Position numbers and translations under genes: made by a program
In this document: positions 17,495-25,756 of the stretch, one piece after another
How positions within the stretch are numbered: position 1 is the stretch's first letter
Layout: each line of letters starts with the position of its first letter
Assembly (NCBI GenBank): GCA_964522015.1
Contig: CAZFST010000029.1
Location: 1 to 61,537 of the forward strand
Reading direction: 5' to 3'
DNA length: 61,537 nucleotides
Origin: QQWI01 sp964522015
GTDB lineage: Bacteria; Bacillota; Clostridia; Peptostreptococcales; Acidaminobacteraceae
The notes under the pieces: generated by a model
The model's database searches: none
The model's input: only the letters and a program-made list of their open reading frames with translations
What the model was told of the DNA's origin: nothing

Positions 17495-17970
17495 ATCATT
17501 TTCGTATCGATTACCGCTTAGTTCACGCCAATACCTTAGATTATTGGTGTAGACCACTACACATACAAAAGCTATTTGTGGTTGATGCTGTGATGTATCA
17601 AGATGCCCTTAAGCAATTAATGGTTAAAATCCAGTGTCCTCCAAATTTGCAACTTGAATTTGTATCACCTTATGAACAAAAGATTGAACGACAAAGTCAT
17701 GGCCTGTATCTATTTGGTTCAATAGAAGCCCTATTAAGTGGACCTATTGTACCAGAAAAAGGGGATTTTTTAAGTGTTGGGTCTTTTAAGCCCCATGGGG
17801 ATTCCACATTTTTTTATGGTCAGGTAGGACTGACTGAGCGTTATTCAGAACTACTCATTGAACTTCTCAATCAAGGTGTTCTATTAACATTTGATCGTGT
17901 TTGGTCTGATAATGTCACCCTGATTGATCCATTATCTTTAAAAGCAGCTAGTTCAAAGCACGGGCCATAA
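17491..17970 (+). CDS. Diverged PTS EIIB-like protein (copy 2)
   Basis: 159 residues. IDYRLVHANTLDYW aligns with the EIIB active site IDNRLVHGQV: the phospho-His is kept but the following Gly-Gln is Ala-Asn. The rest keeps the EIIB pattern (LFVVDAVMYQDALKQLMVK) with low identity. ATG 17491 overlaps the preceding gene by 4 bases, so it belongs to the operon. It may serve as a phosphorylated signal protein and not a transport subunit. Its stop codon lies in the loop of the operon terminator. Confidence 0.7.
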   Translation: MNHFRIDYRLVHANTLDYWCRPLHIQKLFVVDAVMYQDALKQLMVKIQCPPNLQLEFVSPYEQKIERQSHGLYLFGSIEALLSGPIVPEKGDFLSVGSFKPHGDSTFFYGQVGLTERYSELLIELLNQGVLLTFDRVWSDNVTLIDPLSLKAASSKHGP

Positions 17971-17986
17971 TGGTTCGTGCTTTTTT
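17955..17986 (+). terminator. Terminator of the PTS operon
   Basis: AAAGCACG (17955-17962) pairs with CGTGCTTT (17976-17983) and continues into a T-tract. The TAA of the last gene is in the loop. Confidence 0.85.
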
Positions 17987-18017
17987 ACTGGGGCTTTTCA
18001 ACAGAAAAAACAGACCT

Positions 18018-18466
18018 GTGTATAACCTGTTGATAAGTAGAACGTCTGTTTTTCAATAAGTTCACAAAAAACAGCTGATTGCAAGGGCGAAAGTATGTTT
18101 GTTTTTTATGATTTTCAAAATGTAACCTGTTGATAACATGTGGATAGTGTGTGTAAGCAAGTTCAATAAAGCTGCTCCATTGTTTAACCCTAAAGAATGG
18201 AGGAAACACGTTACCGTACTGGAAATTTTCGCTAATATCCAGAGGTGATTCGCATATTTATGCATACAATTGTATAAAGCGTGTGCATTAAGAATAAGTT
18301 AAGGTTTTGTAAAAAGTAAAAAAGGGATAATGCTTTATATTATTAAGTCTTTCAGGGGATAGTTACACACAGAAACGGTGGATAATATGTGGATAAGTCT
18401 ACTGGAAACTTGAAAATCCCTTCAAAATAGAGGTTTTATAATGTTGATAAGAATTTTTGTGTATAA
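18018..18466 (+). other. Cluster of DnaA-box-like motifs in a gene-free region
   Basis: The stretch 17971-18597 has no gene. All on the + strand it contains TGTGGATAA (18388-18396, the perfect DnaA box), TGTTGATAA at 18028, 18128 and 18442, TGTGGATAG at 18139, GGTGGATAA at 18377, and TGTGTATAA at 18018 and 18458. The flanks are A/T-rich. That is eight boxes with at most one or two changes in 450 bases. dnaA, dnaN, gidA and rpmH are not neighbours. Confidence 0.7.
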
Positions 18467-18597
18467 ACATGTGATAAGCGTAAAAACTCAAAATGCTTTT
18501 GCAAGACACTTTATGCGTAAAATCCAATCCCTTGGGTATTAATTTCAGCGACTAGAGTTAGTTTCATAAACAGTAGTAACGAAAGGTGGCTAATGGA

Positions 18598-18990
18598 ATG
18601 ATACAATTCAATGAGCACTCAGTCTACGAAGAAGAAGGCATTGTCTACTTTAGAGTTGGACTTCAAGCCCTAAGTGTCAATGATGCGAAGCTTTTAACAA
18701 CAGCACTAAAAGATACGATTAAGCAGACATCCGCAAAAATAGTGGTTCAAGACACTCGGAGTGTAAGTGATGAGTATCCACCGGAGATTGATCGTCTCTT
18801 TATTGCTTTGATTAAAGAACTACCCGACTATATTGATCAGTACGTTGCGATTTGTAATAATCCCATTGTGAAACTGGAAACAAACTACGTGTTTAAACAA
18901 GTAGGTGTTGAAGATCGTTTCCGAGCCTTTAGTCAAGATGATCAAAAAGAGGTTCAGGCCTTTTGTAGTGCCGTGACACTTAATTGGTAA
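18598..18990 (+). CDS. Small cytoplasmic protein, possibly STAS-like
   Basis: ATG 18598 is preferred to GTG 18586, since GAAAGGTGG then lies at the right distance. 130 residues. Its alternating pattern (GIVYFRVGLQALS, AKIVVQDTRSVSDEYPPEID, YVAICNNPIVKLETNYVFKQVG) resembles STAS/SpoIIAA-type alpha-beta proteins, with VVQDTRS in the place of the usual switch loop. I am not certain of the family. It stands directly downstream of the DnaA-box cluster. Confidence 0.5.
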   Translation: MIQFNEHSVYEEEGIVYFRVGLQALSVNDAKLLTTALKDTIKQTSAKIVVQDTRSVSDEYPPEIDRLFIALIKELPDYIDQYVAICNNPIVKLETNYVFKQVGVEDRFRAFSQDDQKEVQAFCSAVTLNW

Positions 18991-19034
18991 TGTGATATGA
19001 TAGGAAAGAATTATGTCGTAAAAGGAGATTTTAA

Positions 19035-19319
19035 ATGACAGACTTCATCCTATCTTTTCAAGGTGTGGCGATTTTTTATTTTGTCATCGTCACGTTGGTT
19101 GGTTTCATGATGATGTTGGTGGATAAACAAAAAGCCAAACGTAACCGTTGGCGTATTCCAGAGAAAGTCTTAATGGTTACTGCCGCCATCGGTGGCAGTA
19201 TTGGTGTCCTCTTTGGTATGCATTTTGTCCATCATAAAACCCAGAAACCACTTTTTTATATGGGAGTACCATTGATTCTAATCTTGCAATTAGTTGGACT
19301 ATACCTATTAGTACGATAA
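19035..19319 (+). CDS. DUF1294 family membrane protein
   Basis: 94 residues with AAAGGAG before ATG 19035. One membrane helix (about 10-27) is followed by the family signature DKQKAKRNRWRIPE, a glycine-rich second helix (GGSIGVLFGMHFVHHKTQKP) and a third helix. DUF1294 proteins are small inner-membrane proteins of unknown function, sometimes fused to cold-shock domains. Spacing suggests cotranscription with the metallochaperone gene that follows. Confidence 0.8.
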   Translation: MTDFILSFQGVAIFYFVIVTLVGFMMMLVDKQKAKRNRWRIPEKVLMVTAAIGGSIGVLFGMHFVHHKTQKPLFYMGVPLILILQLVGLYLLVR

Positions 19320-19333
19320 GAGGAGAAATTCTT

Positions 19334-19543
19334 ATGAAAAAAACATTAACCATTGAAGGCATGACTTGTGGTCACTGCAAGGCCAGAGTTGAAAAAGCCT
19401 TAGCTGCCCTAGAAGGCATAACAGGTGTGACAGTTGATCTTGAAGCAAAAACAGCCGTTGTTGAAATGACAGAGGCTATTGCTGATGGTGTTTTAACAGA
19501 AGCGGTTGATGATGCGGGTTACGATGTGGTTAGCATCGCTTAG
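19334..19543 (+). CDS. CopZ-like heavy-metal-binding protein
   Basis: 69 residues forming a single HMA domain. GMTCGHCKARVEKAL holds the paired cysteines that bind Cu(I) in copper chaperones, and the remaining beta-alpha-beta-beta-alpha-beta pattern is complete. AGGAGAAA precedes ATG 19334. No copper ATPase is adjacent, so the metal and the partner are inferred from the family only. Confidence 0.9.
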   Translation: MKKTLTIEGMTCGHCKARVEKALAALEGITGVTVDLEAKTAVVEMTEAIADGVLTEAVDDAGYDVVSIA

Positions 19544-19603
19544 TGAGATGCGCTTAGCATCACACCATCTCTATCATTAATTCAAAAGACAAAGGGGACA
19601 TCC

Positions 19604-20944
19604 ATGAAACGATTTTTCAAATCAGATTTTGTTGCCCTTTTCAAATTATCTACGCCGGTGATGATTGGGATGCTGATGCAATCCCTCTTCGCCATGGTAG
19701 ATCTTTTTTTTGTGGCAAAGTTAGGTACCGTTGAAACCGCAGCAGCCTCACTTGGGGGTTCCGCATTTTGGACAATGATCTCCATCACAGTGGTGGTGAC
19801 GTCTGCCACAATGGCCATTATTGCCAGGGCAAAAGGTGCTGGGGATCAAGGGGTCATTAGACAATTTGGTAGCCTCACGGCTCTATTGTCAGCTGTACTA
19901 GGGATTGTGATGGGGCTATTACTGGTGATCTTCCAAAAGCCAATTTTAGTGTTACTTTATAATCCTCAGCCAGATACCTTGTTGGCCGTCAGTGCTTATC
20001 TCAATGTGCTATTTTGGGGGTTTCTGGTGTTCTTTATTGGTTCCAATGGTCGTAGTATGATGCAGGCCATGGGGGATACCATCACCCCTCTGTGGGTCTT
20101 TGGTGGTGCTAATATTGTCAATGTGATACTGGATCCGATCTTTATCTTTACCCTGGATATGGGCATCGCCGGTGCCGCACTGGCTACTGTGATTGCCAAT
20201 TTAGTCGCCTGTATCTGGATTTATTGGTTGATTATTAAACGGTATTACGATGGTAAGTTCTCTGTATTCACTGCTAGTATCACACTAAAAACCCAAGCCC
20301 TGTGGTCAATTGTTAAGATTGGATTTTGGGACGCTTTACAAGCGGTGGCCAGGCCGATTACGGGAATGCTCATGTTTCGCATGGTCTATCAACTAGGTGG
20401 CAATGCAGCAACAGCAGCCTTTGGTATTGGAGGTCAACTATTTAATTATACCTTTATTATCCTGGCGGGCCTTTCTGTTTCTATTTCAATTATCACTGGT
20501 CAGTCCCTTGGTGCAGGAGATGTTAATGGGCTTAAGCGCTTGATGCGGGATGCTTTTTTAGTGGCGTCAATCAATATGGCATTCTTTGCACTGCCCTATC
20601 TTTTATGGGCAAAGCCTCTGTTTATGATGTTTAGAAATGATCCAGAGATTCTTTTTCATGGATTGCATTATTTGTACTGGGTTTACCCAGGTGTGTGTTT
20701 CGTCATCTTTCCGACAATCTACGGTGGTATGTTCAAGGGTGCCGGCGCCACCAGAGAACCCATGGTGGCGAGCATGGTGGCCAATGTGGTCCTTAAATTG
20801 CCACTGGCCTATGCCTTAGCTTGGTTTACACCACTTGGCATAGAGGGCATATGGATTGCCATTAGCTTATCCGTGGTGGTTGAAGCTCTTATCATGATTT
20901 ACTACTTTAAAAAGGGCAACTGGGAACAAGTAAAGGCCTATTGA
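19604..20944 (+). CDS. MATE-family multidrug efflux transporter
   Basis: 446 residues, about 12 membrane helices. N-lobe features: TPVMIGMLMQSLFAMVDLFFVAKLGT and NGRSMMQAMGDT. The repeated C-lobe has FAPT-equivalent GMLMFRMVYQLGGNAATAAFGIG and SISIITGQSLGAG. MATE proteins export cationic compounds using Na+ or H+ gradients. AAAGGGGACATCC precedes the ATG. It ends in a bidirectional terminator shared with pepF. Confidence 0.9.
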   Translation: MKRFFKSDFVALFKLSTPVMIGMLMQSLFAMVDLFFVAKLGTVETAAASLGGSAFWTMISITVVVTSATMAIIARAKGAGDQGVIRQFGSLTALLSAVLGIVMGLLLVIFQKPILVLLYNPQPDTLLAVSAYLNVLFWGFLVFFIGSNGRSMMQAMGDTITPLWVFGGANIVNVILDPIFIFTLDMGIAGAALATVIANLVACIWIYWLIIKRYYDGKFSVFTASITLKTQALWSIVKIGFWDALQAVARPITGMLMFRMVYQLGGNAATAAFGIGGQLFNYTFIILAGLSVSISIITGQSLGAGDVNGLKRLMRDAFLVASINMAFFALPYLLWAKPLFMMFRNDPEILFHGLHYLYWVYPGVCFVIFPTIYGGMFKGAGATREPMVASMVANVVLKLPLAYALAWFTPLGIEGIWIAISLSVVVEALIMIYYFKKGNWEQVKAY

Positions 20945-20970
20945 TGTTTCTTGAATCAGTTCTTATCCTA

Positions 20971-21013
20971 AAAAAACCTGCCAAGACATCTAAGGATGTT
21001 TGGCAGGTTTTTT
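20971..21013. terminator. Bidirectional terminator between MATE and pepF
   Basis: AAAAAACCTGCCAA with GACATC on the left arm pairs with GATGT and TTGGCAGGTTTTTT on the right. A and T tracts on both sides suit both convergent genes. Confidence 0.85.
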
Positions 21014-21086
21014 ATGTCTCTTATATGACTCTTTAAGATGTTGTGAGAGACTTGTCTAAGTCTCTTCACCTATGTTGGTGGTGGTT

Positions 21087-22850
21087 TTACTTTTCAGTGA
21101 GGGCCAAGAACTGCTGAATTTCCTCTTCTACCATGCTAAGAGAAGCCAACCAGAAGTCCTTTTTAGTGATGTCGATACCCATTGTTGCAGCAACATCTTT
21201 GGCATCCATTTTTGTGGTGTTATTAAGCAGTGTATTGTATTCTTCAATGAAATTAGGTTTGCCAGCTTTGTACTGAGCATAAAGACCCTTGCCAAACAGC
21301 AAACCAAATGCATATGGATAGTTGTAGAAGCTAAATCCAGCAGAATAATAGTGTGGTTTGCAAGCCCACATATAAGGATGCAAGCTATCCGCAGCAAGGC
21401 CATCCCCGTAAGCTTCTTGTTGTGCAGCCACCATGATTTCTTTTAATTGCTTAACAGAAACAGGTCCTTCAAGTCTTGTTTCGAAGACGTTTTTCTCAAA
21501 TAAGAATCGGGATAGAATGTCCACGATGACTTGAGTAGCACCTTCAATAGATTTTTCAAGAATAAAGGTTGCATCTTCTTTTGAAGCTTTGGCAATGGCA
21601 GCATTTGTAACAATGGTTTCGCAGAAGATGGACGCAGTTTCTGCAACTGGCATTGGGTAATGGCTATTGAGCATTGATTCATTGTAACACTGGCTATTGT
21701 GGAAACCATGACCAAGTTCGTGGGCAAGTGTAGAAACCTGTGAAAAGCTGCCGTCGAAGTTAAGCATAATACGACTTTGCTTTCTACCGCCAATACCTGC
21801 GCAGAAGGCGCCTCCGCGCTTGCCTTTTCTTGGCTCTACGTCAATCCAATTATTTTCAAAGACAGTCTTTGCATAGTTTGAAAGCTCTGGAGAAAACGCA
21901 CCGAAGTTTTCTAAGATAAAGGCTTGTGCTTCATCGTAGGTGTAGTTTAAACTGCTTGAAGAAATTGGTGCAAACATATCGTAAAATGGCAATGAACCTT
22001 CGTGACCAAGTAGTGACGCTTTGCGCTTCAAATACTGGTGAAAAGCTGGTAATTTGTCTTTCATGGCAGAAATCATGGCATTCAACGTCTCTAAATTGAG
22101 GCCCGCTGTAATGGCAGACTGCTCAAGGGGAGACTCATAACCACGGAGCTTTGCGATGAGGTTGACTTCGCCCTTAATGGCATTAAGGGAAGCTGCAACA
22201 CCTTCTTCAATACGGCTATAGGCTTGAATTTCAGCAGTGAATGCTCGTTTTCTAACATCTTGACTTGGGTGATTCGCAAAGTTTCTAATCATGGATAAGC
22301 TATAAGGCTTTACTTCCCCATCAAGATCAAAATCAATCATCAAATCAGAAGTTAATTTTCCTTGTAATGTACTCCATGCAGTTGAACCCACTGTTTGAAG
22401 CTTAGACAAAAGAATTTCTTCAGCATCAGATAATAAGTGAGAAGCTTGCTTATGAAGCTCAGTCAAGTAAAAACGGTGCTCAACAACCAATGGCTCCTGG
22501 CTTGATTCAATCACGCTAAGGTCAAATGCGCTTAACCATTTTTGAAATTTAACCATTGGTTCAGTTAATAGTGAACCAAGCTCTTCAAGTTTATTATCAT
22601 ACTTAAGTGCCTCTTCATTCCCTGTATCTGTAGAAAGCGTTAGGCCTGCATAACCACTAAGTGGGTGCAAACGAGCCATTAAGGCATTCAATAAGTTAAG
22701 GTATGCAGGTGCAGTCACATTAAAATCATCCGTTAAAGTTAGGGCTGTTAATTGAGCGATTTCTTCAGCAGTTGCTTTTAAATCTGCTTGGTATTCGGGG
22801 CTATCAAAGCCAGGGTAAATTGTGGACAAATCCCAGTGGTGCTCAGTCAT
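21087..22850 (-). CDS. pepF: Oligoendopeptidase F (M3 family)
   Basis: 587 residues. TLAHELGHGFH carries the HExxH-type zinc site (His and Glu) near residue 375, and a following Glu in PVAETASIFCE supplies the third ligand. The N-terminal helical part (EEIAQLTALTL, PLSGYAGLTLSTDTGNEE) is typical of PepF/M3B. These cytoplasmic enzymes cut peptides of roughly 7-17 residues, useful to a peptide- and amino-acid-fermenting organism. The ribosome binding site CTAGGAGG stands before ATG 22850. Single gene. Confidence 0.95.
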   Translation of the reverse strand: MTEHHWDLSTIYPGFDSPEYQADLKATAEEIAQLTALTLTDDFNVTAPAYLNLLNALMARLHPLSGYAGLTLSTDTGNEEALKYDNKLEELGSLLTEPMVKFQKWLSAFDLSVIESSQEPLVVEHRFYLTELHKQASHLLSDAEEILLSKLQTVGSTAWSTLQGKLTSDLMIDFDLDGEVKPYSLSMIRNFANHPSQDVRKRAFTAEIQAYSRIEEGVAASLNAIKGEVNLIAKLRGYESPLEQSAITAGLNLETLNAMISAMKDKLPAFHQYLKRKASLLGHEGSLPFYDMFAPISSSSLNYTYDEAQAFILENFGAFSPELSNYAKTVFENNWIDVEPRKGKRGGAFCAGIGGRKQSRIMLNFDGSFSQVSTLAHELGHGFHNSQCYNESMLNSHYPMPVAETASIFCETIVTNAAIAKASKEDATFILEKSIEGATQVIVDILSRFLFEKNVFETRLEGPVSVKQLKEIMVAAQQEAYGDGLAADSLHPYMWACKPHYYSAGFSFYNYPYAFGLLFGKGLYAQYKAGKPNFIEEYNTLLNNTTKMDAKDVAATMGIDITKKDFWLASLSMVEEEIQQFLALTEK

Positions 22851-23032
22851 CGTATCCTCCTAGGGCCATTATTTCACTACTCGAAAGGCCTACCCCTATT
22901 TTAGACAATTTTCTGTCATTATTCAAGAGCTCAAAGTATGTAAAAACCTTAAGGTTTGATTAAAATCCTCAATTGGTTTACATAATTCCATTAAGAAATC
23001 GTAATAGATGGTGAAATCTCATGTTACTTAGC

Positions 23033-23060
23033 TTGTAAATCAGTTTGATGAGGGTATAAT
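23033..23060 (+). promoter_or_regulatory. Sigma-A promoter of the MFS gene
   Basis: TTGTAA (23033-23038), 16 bases, TATAAT (23055-23060), 25 bases before the start codon. Confidence 0.65.
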
Positions 23061-23084
23061 TAGACCAGAAAGTGAAGGTGTTTT

Positions 23085-24263
23085 ATGAAACCAACAAAAG
23101 CAACTTATCTGGTACTGGTGGTTGCCATGATTGCCATGGCCATTCTCGATAATGTGAGAGGCGTCTTTGTACCAAGTTTTAAAGCGGCATTTTCCCTTAA
23201 TAATACAGGTATTGGCTGGCTGTTCCTCATCAGTTCTCTATGTTACATGATCAGCAGCTTTGCCTCGGGATATATCATAAAAGCCACCCACCAAAAGACC
23301 GTGTTAATCGGCGGCGCTTCAATTGTTTCAATCGGCATTCTTACTGTGGCACTGGCTCCCAATGTAGTGTTCTTTTTTGGGGCTATGTTGCTGATTAATA
23401 TTGGTGTGGCAGCCATGGGACTTGCTATCAATACGGCTATTCCGCTGATGCAGGTCAAGAATAAAGCCGTTCTCATGAATGCTGTCCATTTTCTTTACGG
23501 TGTTGGGGCTACTGTGACTCAGAAGACAACAGGGACCCTACTGAGTATCAATTGGACTTTTAAAAGTATCTATATCGGTATTGCGGTTTTGTTTGTGCTG
23601 CTAATTCTCATTACTTGGAAGGCCGCCATTCCAGAAGAACCGGCTCACAAGAAAATAAAAACCCACTTCAACAAAGGTCAGAAGCGGGTTTTGGCTCTAT
23701 TTTCAATTGCCCTAGGCCTATATGTGGTGGGGGAGTTACAAACCGGCAATTGGTTCATTAATTATTTGAAGACCTCTTATGGTGTCAACGAAAATAGTGC
23801 TGCCAATTTCACCACCATCTTCTTTTTGCTCTTTTCAATTGGTCGCCTTTTGGGGGGCTTTGTGGTTGTGAAAATTGGGTATTTGCGCTCGGTGTATATT
23901 TCAATTACCATTGCCAGTGTTCTTTATCTGATAGGCCTTGGTATGGGCTATGGTGGCGCTTGGTTAATTGCGGTTTCTGGCATTTTTTTTGCAATTGCCT
24001 ACCCCACGGCAATGTTGGCAATATCAACGCTCTTTAAGGGTAGTATAACCCAGGCATCTGGTATTGTGATTACATTTTCTGCCGGGGTCAATATGCTTGT
24101 GAGTTTGTTAGTTGGGGTGGTTGCGGATAAAATAAATATTTATGTTGCCATGTATATTATGCCAATTTGTATGCTTGCCAGCGCTGCCCTCTTTATTTAC
24201 ATCGCCGTTAAAGGACAGGACCTAGTGAAAAATACGGATGGTCCTATACCGGTGAAAGTGTGA
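23085..24263 (+). CDS. MFS transporter (sugar-porter/fucose-permease-like)
   Basis: 392 residues, 12 predicted helices in two six-helix halves with a basic central loop (EEPAHKKIKTHFNKGQKR, residues about 185-205). The start FVPSFKAAFSLNNTGIGWLFLISS and FFLLFSIGRLLGGF resemble the FucP/FGHS-like branch of the major facilitator superfamily. The substrate is unknown. It has its own promoter and ends 5 bases from the convergent kinase gene. Confidence 0.8.
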   Translation: MKPTKATYLVLVVAMIAMAILDNVRGVFVPSFKAAFSLNNTGIGWLFLISSLCYMISSFASGYIIKATHQKTVLIGGASIVSIGILTVALAPNVVFFFGAMLLINIGVAAMGLAINTAIPLMQVKNKAVLMNAVHFLYGVGATVTQKTTGTLLSINWTFKSIYIGIAVLFVLLILITWKAAIPEEPAHKKIKTHFNKGQKRVLALFSIALGLYVVGELQTGNWFINYLKTSYGVNENSAANFTTIFFLLFSIGRLLGGFVVVKIGYLRSVYISITIASVLYLIGLGMGYGGAWLIAVSGIFFAIAYPTAMLAISTLFKGSITQASGIVITFSAGVNMLVSLLVGVVADKINIYVAMYIMPICMLASAALFIYIAVKGQDLVKNTDGPIPVKV

Positions 24264-24268
24264 TGGAT

Positions 24269-25111
24269 TCACCGGAGTAAATGCTTTGGTAAACTAATTT
24301 TCAATTGAAAGAAGATGCCATTATACACATTGAGAGAAATATTGCCACCCAGTTTTTTAACGAGCTTTCGTACAATCGTAAGACCTAGGCCTTGGTTGCC
24401 TTGGTCTTTTTTTGTACTGTAACCCCGTTCAAAGACCTTTTGTATGGCGATGGGTTGGGAGGGGCTAAAGCTGTTGGTTAGTGTCATTTCGCAACTGAGG
24501 GGTGTTTCGTTGATGGTCAGTTGCATCATACGTTCTTTTGGGGTATCCACAGCCATTGTGGCTTGTTGCGCGTTGTCAATCACATTGGATAGGATAGAAA
24601 CGATGTCGATGATGTGCTTGGTATGGGCATTGAGTGAGCACTGGATATTGAAGTGCATATCAATTCCAATATCACGGGCCCTTTGGAGCTTAGCATAAAG
24701 CAGGACGTCCAGTTCCAATACCCCAGTAGAAAAGTCAAAGTGGGCACTGTTGTCCTGGTCAATAAGGCCCTTGGTGTAGAGTTTGATTTCATTTAAACGT
24801 TCTGATTCTGCCAGTTCGTTTAGAACGATCATATGATTTTTGTGATCGTGTCGGTACTGGCGGTAGAGGTGAATTTCTTCTTCTATGTACTGGAGCTTTT
24901 GAAATTCCAACAAGGTGAAATCCGATTGTTTTTTAAGAGTATAGAAGCGAAACATTAAAAATCCGGTATTAAGTAGTAAGCCTAATAGAATAAATCTTAT
25001 GGCAACTGGATTTTCCCATCTTGCCAAAGTCATAAACAGTGCGCTTAGGTTTAAAATTAGCAGTAGTAGTCCTGAAAAATAAAGGGTTAAATCCAGAGGT
25101 GGTTTTTTCAT
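24269..25111 (-). CDS. GHKL sensor kinase, AgrC/DcuS-like, short membrane anchor
   Basis: 280 residues. Two membrane helices cover about residues 7-60, with almost no extracellular domain. The phosphoacceptor segment YRQYRHDHKNHMIVLNEL has the RHDxxNH pattern of AgrC-type HPK10 kinases. The GHKL ATPase has the N box (LSNVIDNAQQA) and GNQGLGLTIVRKLV. Kinases of this class normally pair with LytTR response regulators, but none is adjacent. Two direct repeats with a 21-bp period lie just upstream. The short sensor suggests a membrane-exposed or cytoplasmic signal. Confidence 0.85.
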   Translation of the reverse strand: MKKPPLDLTLYFSGLLLLILNLSALFMTLARWENPVAIRFILLGLLLNTGFLMFRFYTLKKQSDFTLLEFQKLQYIEEEIHLYRQYRHDHKNHMIVLNELAESERLNEIKLYTKGLIDQDNSAHFDFSTGVLELDVLLYAKLQRARDIGIDMHFNIQCSLNAHTKHIIDIVSILSNVIDNAQQATMAVDTPKERMMQLTINETPLSCEMTLTNSFSPSQPIAIQKVFERGYSTKKDQGNQGLGLTIVRKLVKKLGGNISLNVYNGIFFQLKISLPKHLLR

Positions 25112-25157
25112 TATGGGCTCCCAAGTTTTAGTCTATTTTTATTATAATCCTTTTTAG

Positions 25158-25191
25158 TGACATTTTCATGTTCAAAAATGACATTTTCATG
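25158..25191 (-). promoter_or_regulatory. Two direct repeats, 21-bp period, before the GHKL kinase
   Basis: TGACATTTTCATG at 25158-25170 and again at 25179-25191. The period is two helical turns, as in LytTR-type operators. The site lies between the divergent kinase and NfeD genes, so it could control either. Confidence 0.5.
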
Positions 25192-25252
25192 CTTTTTTTA
25201 AAAGAATCAAACCATCACATGTTAAGATAGGGCTATCGAAGGAGGTGAAGTT

Positions 25253-25696
25253 ATGAGTTGGGCAATGATATGGACTGGGGTTGCAATCATTCTTGCGGTG
25301 GTTGAAGCATTGACATTTGGCTTAACGACAATCTGGTTTGTTGCAGGGGCACTGATTGCATTGCTTTTTAGTTGGTTAGGCTTTAACGAGTATGTACAGG
25401 TGCTTTCTTTTTTAGTCTCTTCAATCTTGCTACTCTTGCTAACAAGGCCGTTGATATTAAAATATATAAACGTCGGCACTGTTAAAACAAATGTGGATAG
25501 TTTAGTTGGAAAAGAAGGTATGGTACTTAAAGAAATAAGCCAATATAATTTTGGACAAGTGAAGCTTGCAGGTCAAATGTGGACTGCAAAATCCCGTTCT
25601 GGTGAAACGATTATAGAAGGTTCTGCAGTGGTTGTAGAGGGTATTGAAGGGGTCAAGTTAGTGGTTAGTCCAGTGACTAAAAACAGCAACCTTTAA
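25253..25696 (+). CDS. NfeD-family membrane protein
   Basis: 147 residues. GAAGGAGGTGAAG precedes ATG 25253. Two or three membrane helices (about 5-75) come first, followed by a C-terminal OB-fold of NfeD type (VGKEGMVLKEISQYNFGQVKLAGQMWTAKS). NfeD proteins partner with SPFH/stomatin-like proteins in membrane microdomains, and the next gene is exactly such a protein. This is the short form without the protease domain. Confidence 0.9.
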   Translation: MSWAMIWTGVAIILAVVEALTFGLTTIWFVAGALIALLFSWLGFNEYVQVLSFLVSSILLLLLTRPLILKYINVGTVKTNVDSLVGKEGMVLKEISQYNFGQVKLAGQMWTAKSRSGETIIEGSAVVVEGIEGVKLVVSPVTKNSNL

Positions 25697-25756
25697 TTCT
25701 TAAGTCAGCTATTTAGTGATAAGCACTTAAACTTATATGTAAACAAGGAGGCAATT

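Noticed and set aside
18018..18466. Calling the DnaA-box cluster the chromosomal oriC
   Set aside because: No dnaA, dnaN, gyrB, rpmH or gid genes adjoin it and gene orientation does not flip here, so only a DnaA-binding cluster is claimed.
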